Assembly (NCBI GenBank): GCA_035651755.1
Contig: DASRFA010000039.1
Span: 56,807 to 120,806 of the forward strand
DNA: 64,000 nucleotides
Source of the DNA: DASRFA01 sp035651755
GTDB lineage: Bacteria; Desulfobacterota; Binatia; UBA12015
Direction of reading: 5' to 3'
Shown in pieces: positions 58,642 to 64,000 of the stretch (within the stretch, counting starts at the first letter, position 1; each line of letters begins with the position of its first letter). Made by a program: the position numbers and the translations under genes. The notes beneath the pieces are model-generated. The model saw only the letters and a list, made by a program, of their open reading frames with translations, ran no database searches and was not told the DNA's origin.

Positions 58642-59477
58642 GCGAGAAGCCGCGCGTGCTCGAGGCACGGCAGCTCGCTGCGCACGCGCGCGAGGTACGC
58701 GAGATCGATCTCGCCGACGACGACCCCCTCGCCGTCCGACGCGCGCGCGACGACCGTGCCCCACGGGTCGACGATCGACGAGTGGCCATAGTCGTGGTGC
58801 CCGTCGGCGGTCGGGCCGATCTGGTTCGGCGCGACGACGTAGCACTGGTTCTCGATCGCGCGCGCGCGGACCAGCACGTCCCAATGCGCCGCGCCGGTCG
58901 GGAAGGTGAACGCGGACGGAACGCAGAGCACCTGCGCGCCGGAGCGGCTGAGCGCGCGGTAGAGCTCGGGGAAGCGGAGGTCGTAGCAGACGGAGAGGCC
59001 GAGGCGCGCGACCTCCGTGTCGACGCAGACCGGAGCGTCGCCCGGCGACCGCCGCGCCGACTCCCGCACCTCGACCCGTCCCGGCAGGGACACGTCGAAG
59101 AGGTGGATCTTCCGGTAGGCGGCGAGGACCTCCCCGTCCTCGCCGATCACCGTGCTCGTGTTCCACGGGAGCGCGGTCGCGGCGGTCGCGCCGCCCTCCG
59201 GGCGCTCGAGGATCGAGCCCGCGACGATCGTCAGACGGCAGCGCCGCGCGACGTCGCCGAGCGCGCGCAGCGTCGGACCGGTGAGCGGCTCCGCGATCTC
59301 GTCGTCACGGCTCGCCGGGCCGCGCCAGGCGAACACTTCCGGGAGGACGACGAGGCGTGCGCCCTGCTGCGCCGCGGCCTCCACGAACGCGCAGGCGCGC
59401 GCGACGTTCTTGGCCTTGTCGTCGCCGGCCCGCATCTGCACGCAGGCGGCGAGGAAGCGCTCGCGGTGCGATGCCAT
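58638..59477 (-). CDS. Carbon-nitrogen hydrolase (nitrilase superfamily amidase)
   Basis: A 279-residue cytosolic amidase with the triad Glu47 (LVVLPEVFAW), Lys123 (AYRKIHLFD) and Cys164 (LSVCYDLRFPEL). The motif DLRFPELYRALSRSGAQVL and ENQCYVVAPNQIGP suit the NIT1/NIT2 or omega-amidase group, which clears deaminated glutathione or alpha-ketoglutaramate. The substrate is not certain. The ATG at 59477 precedes a normal-length domain. Its stop overlaps the TTG start of moeA, so the two are coupled, an unexpected pairing with no obvious metabolic link. Confidence 0.9.
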   Translation of the reverse strand: MASHRERFLAACVQMRAGDDKAKNVARACAFVEAAAQQGARLVVLPEVFAWRGPASRDDEIAEPLTGPTLRALGDVARRCRLTIVAGSILERPEGGATAATALPWNTSTVIGEDGEVLAAYRKIHLFDVSLPGRVEVRESARRSPGDAPVCVDTEVARLGLSVCYDLRFPELYRALSRSGAQVLCVPSAFTFPTGAAHWDVLVRARAIENQCYVVAPNQIGPTADGHHDYGHSSIVDPWGTVVARASDGEGVVVGEIDLAYLARVRSELPCLEHARLLA

Positions 59478-59604
59478 CGATCGTCTCCAACCCGCCCGCT
59501 CGCGGGGCCGATCGCCCGCGATTTCTCGCTATCCCGCGTGTCTCCCTCTCGCAAGGCGACGCGCGGACCCTGCGCGGGGCGTGCCGGCCGCGACGGCTTC
59601 GCCG

Positions 59605-59859
59605 TCACTGCAGCACCTCGTGGGGCGCGAGCCGGAGCACGGCCGCGGCGACCGCTCGCGGGTCCGCGCGATAGGTGCCGGCCTCGTACGCGGCTCGGAG
59701 GCGCGCGACGCGCTCGTGTCGGAGGGCCGTCGGATCCACGCGCTCGTCGCCGCGACGTCGCAGGCGCCCTCGCAGGCGGCGGGCGGCTGCCGCGGCGTGC
59801 AGGTGCCGACAGAGCTGCGCCCGCCGGCGCCCAGCCGGCCGCATGCCGCAGTTCCTCAC
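59605..59859 (-). CDS. FlgM-like small protein
   Basis: An 84-residue open frame whose last 35 residues, ERVARLRAAYEAGTYRADPR and AVAAAVLRLAPHEVLQ, match the C-terminal sigma-binding part of FlgM (R-x4-LR-x3-xxGxY-xxD). The N-terminal half is Arg/Ala-rich and less natural, so the true start may be the internal ATG at residue 6. FlgM inhibits FliA until it is exported through the flagellar hook. Here it lies 72 bp after fliA on the same strand, which supports the call. No other flagellar gene is in the window. Confidence 0.5.
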   Translation of the reverse strand: MRNCGMRPAGRRRAQLCRHLHAAAAARRLRGRLRRRGDERVDPTALRHERVARLRAAYEAGTYRADPRAVAAAVLRLAPHEVLQ

Positions 59860-59931
59860 GCGGAATGTAGCGGCCGGCGGTGCCGGAAGTTTAGGCTGGC
59901 CCGTCGCGCGCGCAGGGGCCCGGCGACGCGA

Positions 59932-60903
59932 TCAGTCGAGCAGGTCGCCCTCGTTCCGGAGGTCGGTCAGGCGGCCGCGCAGCCGCGACATCGCCTGGCT
60001 GTGGAGCTGCGAGATCCGGCCCTCGGTCAGGTGCAGCGCGTCCGCGACCTCCCGCATCGTCAAGCCTTCGAAGTAGTAGAAGGACACGACGATCCGCTCC
60101 TTCTCCGGGAGCTCGGCGATCGCGTCGGCCAGGATCTCGAGGCGCTCCTTCCGGAGCAGCCGGCTCATCGGGCCGCTTTCACCGACGTCCGAGAGGACGT
60201 CATCGCCGCTCAGCGTCTCCTCGCCGCGGCCGAAGCACAGCTCGGCGGTCGGGACGAGCGACACCGACCCGCACGTCCAGAGCGTCTGCGAGTACTCCTC
60301 GACCGACATGCCCATCGCGCTCGCGACCTCGTCCGCCGCCGGCGGCCGTCCGAGGCGATGCTCGAGGTCCATCGTCGCCGCTTCGACGTCGTGCGAGCGC
60401 TGCCGGATGCTGCGTGGGAGCCAGTCGCAGCGCCGGAGGTAGTCGAGGATGGATCCGCGGATCCGGTACTGCGCGTACGTCGAGAACGACGCCTCGCGCT
60501 TGCAGTCGTATTTCCTCATCGCGTCGAGGAGGCCGACGACGCCCCAGCTGATCAGGTCCTCGGTCGCGACCTCGGGAGGCTTCCGGGGCAGCATGCGCTG
60601 CACGACTTGACGCACCAGCGGGAGGTAGGTGCGCACGTCGTCGTCCGAGACGACGAGCGGCGCCTGGACGTTGGCCGGACGGGTGCTCGGCTCCGGCTTC
60701 GGGCGCGCGCCCGCCGCGCGCTCGGCGCGCGCCGGCCCGGCCTTCGGTCGGCTCGCCGATCGCTCGCCGCCGGCTGCGACGGCGCGCTTGGTGCGCCGCG
60801 CCGGCCGGTCCTTCCTGGACCGGCCGACCGACGTCCCCCGCCTCCCCCCACGGTGACGCTCCGCTTCCGCCTCCGCCCTTCTTCCCGACCCCGAAGCGAT
60901 CAT
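59932..60903 (-). CDS. fliA: FliA-type RNA polymerase sigma factor
   Basis: A 323-residue sigma factor. An unusual Lys/Arg/Ala-rich N-terminal extension of about 85 residues precedes the sigma domains. Region 2: YLPLVRQVVQRML, EDLISWGVVGLLDAMRKYDC, FSTYAQYRIRGSILDYLR. Region 3: SHDVEAATMDLEHRLGRPP. Region 4: LPEKERIVVSFYYFEGLTMR, then EVADALHLTEGRISQLHSQA. This pattern is that of sigma-28/FliA, which directs flagellar and chemotaxis genes. ATG 60903 has AAGGAGG upstream. A FlgM-like gene follows at 72 bp. The extension and the isolated position make it an unusual FliA. Confidence 0.85.
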   Translation of the reverse strand: MIASGSGRRAEAEAERHRGGRRGTSVGRSRKDRPARRTKRAVAAGGERSASRPKAGPARAERAAGARPKPEPSTRPANVQAPLVVSDDDVRTYLPLVRQVVQRMLPRKPPEVATEDLISWGVVGLLDAMRKYDCKREASFSTYAQYRIRGSILDYLRRCDWLPRSIRQRSHDVEAATMDLEHRLGRPPAADEVASAMGMSVEEYSQTLWTCGSVSLVPTAELCFGRGEETLSGDDVLSDVGESGPMSRLLRKERLEILADAIAELPEKERIVVSFYYFEGLTMREVADALHLTEGRISQLHSQAMSRLRGRLTDLRNEGDLLD

Positions 60904-61232
60904 TTGGACCCTCCTTGGCCCCAGCCTTCCTCGCCCGCCGCACCATCCACGAGCGGTCCGGTCGTCCCCCTGGCCACGCTTCCCGACGCGGGTTAGCGAG
61001 AACCGTTCCACCACCGTGCGAAGGCCGCGGCCTCGCGTCCGCCGCCCGAAATTCGGCCTAAACTCGACGGCGCGACGCGCCGAAAAGACCCGAGGAGGCG
61101 GGCTCGCCCTGGCAGAAACCTGGCAGCGTCGGATCGCCGCCCGTCGGGTTCGTGACCGCCCACCTGCGTCCCCCGCGCTCGCCGAGCGAGCGGCTTGCCG
61201 GGCACGCGACCGTTCGACTACTGTCGCGCTCC
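60904..61232. other. Non-coding region upstream of fliA
   Basis: About 330 bp between the divergent fliA and small basic gene. No gene found. It contains the fliA ribosome-binding site and presumably promoters. No clear sigma-28 or sigma-54 consensus was recognised. Confidence 0.4.
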
Positions 61233-61349
61233 ATGGCTTCGGAGCGACGGAGAGAGATCGATCGGCGCCGGCGGCGCCGCGAGAAGCGCCAGAAGGACCG
61301 CAAGCGCGAGGCGATCAAGGCGGCGGCCGCCGCCAAGAAGAAGCGCTAG
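61233..61349 (+). CDS. Very small highly basic protein
   Basis: A 38-residue product from ATG 61233, MASERRREIDRRRRRREKRQ followed by KDRKREAIKAAAAAKKKR. It is almost entirely Arg/Lys/Glu, resembling the short basic proteins of unknown function annotated in many GC-rich genomes. It could be a nucleic acid-binding peptide or a spurious frame in GC-rich DNA. No family is assigned. The context (between fliA and a secreted protease) gives no clue. Confidence 0.4.
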   Translation: MASERRREIDRRRRRREKRQKDRKREAIKAAAAAKKKR

Positions 61350-61508
61350 GCGCCCGGCAACCCGGCGCGGAACCGCGTCCGAAGTCGCGATCCGTCGTGC
61401 GCGCTCGCCATCGCGGCCGGCGCGCGCGTCGCCATCGCGCCACGCGCGCGGCGTCGGCATGAAATCCCTTACATTGACCGCGACGCCTCGCTCGGGAACG
61501 ATCGCTCC

Positions 61509-63356
61509 GTGAGCGCGGGCGGCCGTCGTTTCGTTCTCGCCGCGAGCGCTCTCGCGCTGGCGGTCGCGTGCGGTCGGGCCGTCGCCGCGCACGCCGCGCC
61601 GGCTCTCGAGCCGCGGATCGTGAACGGCAACTTGACGGCCGATCTGCCGAGCGTCGCCGCCGTGGTCGTCCCTGCGACCCCGGCGGACGCGAGCACCTGG
61701 TGCAGCGCGACGCTCATCGGCTGCGAGACGGCGCTCACCGCCGCGCACTGCGTCTGCAACGGCACGGGCGCAGACTGCCAATCCGGGCCGAGCGCGCCGG
61801 TCCCGGCGCTCTACGGCGTCTTCCTGCAGCACGCCGGGTTCTTCGGCGTCTCGTCGATCTGGGTCCACCCGGACTTCGACTACCCGGTCGCGGACGTCGC
61901 GGTCCTGCACCTGTCGCAGCCGGTCGAAGGCATCCGGCCGACGCCGATCAACCAGGTCGCCGTGCCGGCGTTCGGCACGCCGGGAACGATCGCCGGCTTC
62001 GGACGCGGCGGCGGCGCGACCTTCGACTACGGCCTGAAGCGCGTCGGCGCGGTGGAGACGGCCTCCTGCGTCGCCGGCATCTCGAACGTTTCGTCCGTGT
62101 GCTGGGACTTCGCCGCGCCGGTCGGCCCGCCCGGGACCGACTCGAACACCTGCAACGGCGACTCCGGGGGCCCGCTCCTGATCGACATGGGCGGCGGCCC
62201 GGTCGTCGCCGGCACGACGTCCGGCGGCACCAGCTCGAGCTGCAGCCCGCTCGACCACAGCTTCGACGCGAACGTCTACGAGTATCGCGCCGCGATCGCC
62301 GCCGAAGGTGGAGCGGACCTCTCGAACGCCGCGTGCGGCGCCGGTCCGCAGGTCGACGATCCCACCGTCTCCGTGCTCGCGTTCGGCGGGTCGCTCTCGA
62401 GCGCCAGCGCGAGCCGCACGCATTTCTTCGCGGTCCCGAACGCGACCGAGCGCCTCGTCGTCACCCTGAACGCGAGCGAGGCCTCGGGCGGCGACTTCGA
62501 CCTCTACGTCAAGCGCGGAAGCCCGCCGACCGCGACCAGCTTCGACTGTCGCGCGACCGGGCCGAGCCAGTACGGGGCCTGCGAGATCGCGGCGCCCGCG
62601 GCCGGCACGTGGTGGGTCGAGATCGTGCGCGCGGCCGGGAGCGGCACGTACCAGGCGACCGCGACCCTCTTCCGCACACCGTGCACGACGCCCGGCGCCG
62701 CATGCGACGACGGCAACCCGTGCACGAGCGGCGACGTCTGCGGCGCGAGTGGCTGCGCGGGCACGGTCGTCGCGGACGGGACGTCGTGCGACGACGGTCG
62801 CCTCTGCACGCCGACCGACGCGTGCAGCGCGGGCGCGTGCGTCGGCAGCGCAGCGCCCCGGACGGCCTGCAAGCAGCCGCTCGCGCCCGGCGCCGCGACG
62901 CTGACCGTCCGCAATGCGAGCAGCGCGGCCGGCGATTCCGTCGCCTGGACGCTCCGGCGCGGCGCCGGGACGACCGTCGGCGAGCTCGGCGACCCGACGT
63001 TGGGCGACCCGGTCGCGTTCTGCGTCTACGACGCGGTCGGGGGAGCGACGCCGATCGCGCTCGAGGTCGGCGTCGCGGCGCCCGAGGCGTGGCGCGCGGT
63101 CCCCCACGGCTACCGCTTCCGCGATCGCTCGCGATCGCACGGCGGCGCGGACTCGATGCAGATCCGCGCCGGGTCGCCCGGGCTCGCGAGCGCGACCTTC
63201 CGGGCCCGCGGCCCACTCCTTGAGCTCCCGGCGCTTCCGTTCGTGCAGGCGGGGCCGCTGGTCGCACAGCTCGTCGCCCCGGGGGCGTGCTTCTCGGCGT
63301 CGTTCTCGAGCAACCTGTCGAACACGGCGAGCCGCTTCCACGCGCGCTCGGATTGA
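61509..63356 (+). CDS. Secreted trypsin-like serine protease with Cys-rich repeats and shared C-terminal domain
   Basis: A 615-residue exported protease, GTG start, signal to about residue 29. The trypsin domain (about 36-300) has the triad H80 in LTAAHC, D129 in VADVAVLHL and S219 in NGDSGGP, and begins with an IVNG activation-like site. A PPC-like beta domain follows (FFAVPNATERLVVTLNASEA), then Cys-rich DDGNPCTSGDVC-type repeats at about residues 400-455, and a C-terminal domain of about 150 residues (GYRFRDRSRSHGG, ASATFRARGPLLELPALPFV) clearly homologous to that of the lysyl-oxidase-like protein at 28312. The zymogen is probably activated outside the cell. Substrate unknown. Confidence 0.88.
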   Translation: MSAGGRRFVLAASALALAVACGRAVAAHAAPALEPRIVNGNLTADLPSVAAVVVPATPADASTWCSATLIGCETALTAAHCVCNGTGADCQSGPSAPVPALYGVFLQHAGFFGVSSIWVHPDFDYPVADVAVLHLSQPVEGIRPTPINQVAVPAFGTPGTIAGFGRGGGATFDYGLKRVGAVETASCVAGISNVSSVCWDFAAPVGPPGTDSNTCNGDSGGPLLIDMGGGPVVAGTTSGGTSSSCSPLDHSFDANVYEYRAAIAAEGGADLSNAACGAGPQVDDPTVSVLAFGGSLSSASASRTHFFAVPNATERLVVTLNASEASGGDFDLYVKRGSPPTATSFDCRATGPSQYGACEIAAPAAGTWWVEIVRAAGSGTYQATATLFRTPCTTPGAACDDGNPCTSGDVCGASGCAGTVVADGTSCDDGRLCTPTDACSAGACVGSAAPRTACKQPLAPGAATLTVRNASSAAGDSVAWTLRRGAGTTVGELGDPTLGDPVAFCVYDAVGGATPIALEVGVAAPEAWRAVPHGYRFRDRSRSHGGADSMQIRAGSPGLASATFRARGPLLELPALPFVQAGPLVAQLVAPGACFSASFSSNLSNTASRFHARSD

Positions 63357-63375
63357 GTTCGAGCCGGCGCGGTCG

Positions 63376-64000
63376 TCAGGCTAGCGACGATCGGAGGGCA
63401 TCGTAGATTTCGGTCACGATGCCGCGGCCGGGCTGCGGCAGCAGCCGGAGGCCGGGCTCGACCTCGCGCTCGAGGTAGTCGCGCGCGCCGCGGCGGTCGC
63501 GACGGGCGAGCAGCACGTCGCAGTTCCAGACGCGGTTCGCGAGCACCTGCGGCTCGCGGCCGGTCGTCCCCGTCGTCGGGAGATGGCGGAGGGTCTCGCG
63601 CAGCACGAACACGAGATCGTGCGGGCGGTACCAGAGCTTCGACCGCTCGTGGAAGCCGAAGCCGGAGACGGGACGCCCCGCGAACTGCCCGATCAGGCGC
63701 ACCGGGCCGTTCCAGTACTCGACCGGCATGCGATGCGCGGGCGCGGGCACGAGCGGCTCCGACGTGAGCGAGAGGGACCAGTCCCGGACCGTCAGGTGGA
63801 AGCGGTCGGTGAGCCAGGCGGCGCCGGGCGCGAGCGGCCTCCGCGTGCGGATGACGCGAGGGTCGCGCACGAACGAGATGCGCTCGACGTGGAAGTCCGT
63901 CGTCGCGCGCACCTCGCCGTCGGGCCCCTGGGCGGTGACGCCGCTGAACGGGAACAGGCGATCGCCGCGGACGGAGTCGAACTGCTCCCAGACGCTCAGG
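63376..64000 (-). CDS. AttH/CrtC-like lipocalin-fold protein, N-terminal end beyond window
   Basis: The frame runs from the window edge to a stop at 63376. It begins WEQFDSVRGDRLFPFSGVTA near the edge and has the AttH-like segment YWNGPVRLIGQFAGRPVSGF, then GFHERSKLWYRPHDL. The pattern YWxGxVRxxGxxxGRPVxGxG is that of the AttH/carotenoid hydratase-type lipocalin fold (DUF family related to CrtC). The C-terminal 70 residues look helical. Enzyme activity is unknown. The start and any signal peptide lie outside the window. It is convergent with the protease gene. Confidence 0.6.
   Translation of the reverse strand, partial: LSVWEQFDSVRGDRLFPFSGVTAQGPDGEVRATTDFHVERISFVRDPRVIRTRRPLAPGAAWLTDRFHLTVRDWSLSLTSEPLVPAPAHRMPVEYWNGPVRLIGQFAGRPVSGFGFHERSKLWYRPHDLVFVLRETLRHLPTTGTTGREPQVLANRVWNCDVLLARRDRRGARDYLEREVEPGLRLLPQPGRGIVTEIYDALRSSLA

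Overview
The window is very GC-rich, densely coded bacterial DNA with no rRNA, tRNA, phage or insertion sequence that I can see. Many genes overlap by 4 bp (ATGA, GTGA or TTGA junctions), and GTG, TTG and probably CTG starts occur. The gene content is five crotonase-family enzymes, three acyl-CoA dehydrogenases, a CaiB-type CoA transferase, and secreted proteins that carry Cys-rich DDGN repeats plus one shared C-terminal domain. This fits a chromosome of a deltaproteobacterial-type lineage, such as Binatota/'Candidatus Binatia' or a Myxococcota relative. That placement is inference from gene content, not a phylogeny.

Layout. 1-3.9 kb: end of a minus-strand cobalamin late-synthesis and salvage operon (cbiZ, cobU, cobT, cobD/cbiB, cobS), preceded by a membrane protein split by an in-frame stop and by a DUF423 protein. 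5.7-20.4 kb: a crotonase, a ferredoxin, a polytopic membrane protein, a GH13 alpha-glucosidase, an M15/DUF882 peptidase, gluconokinase, an acyl-CoA dehydrogenase pair, an esterase, a beta-helix lipoprotein, a tandem RidA/chorismatase-like protein and a cytochrome c/TolB-propeller/TPR protein. 20.4-22.5 kb: a visibly lower-GC island of three small gene cassettes, each ending in an attC-like site, with no integron integrase in the window. They encode a zinc-ribbon membrane protein, a BrnT/BrnA-type toxin-antitoxin pair and a DUF4160/DUF2442 pair. All three cassettes carry a frame lesion.

22.5-37.5 kb: SnoaL-like protein, DUF2272 lipoprotein, PagL-like lipid A deacylase, metallo-beta-lactamase-fold protein, urate-oxidase-N membrane protein, serine hydrolase, a lysyl-oxidase-like secreted protein, an enoyl-CoA hydratase/acyl-CoA dehydrogenase/aldo-keto reductase operon, a ferritin-like pair, and a crotonase/SDR operon divergent from a TetR regulator. 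38.4-40.9 kb: an ArsR-methyltransferase fusion with a perfect palindrome over its start, followed at 2 bp by ahcY and a strong terminator. 41-55 kb: AraC regulator with a DoxX protein, MtfA-like peptidase, crotonases, lytic transglycosylase, CoA transferase, phosphotriesterase-family hydrolase, alpha/beta hydrolase, a large winged-helix/ATPase/TPR regulator and an M20 peptidase. 55-64 kb: FKBP isomerase, MiaE, a MoeA-periplasmic-binding-like fusion coupled to a nitrilase-family amidase, a FliA-type sigma factor with a FlgM-like small protein, a secreted trypsin-like protease and an AttH-like partial gene.

Together the genes suggest an aerobic heterotroph that degrades fatty-acid-like or aromatic/steroid-like acyl-CoAs, salvages corrinoids, recycles S-adenosylhomocysteine under dedicated control, and secretes multidomain Cys-rich proteins.
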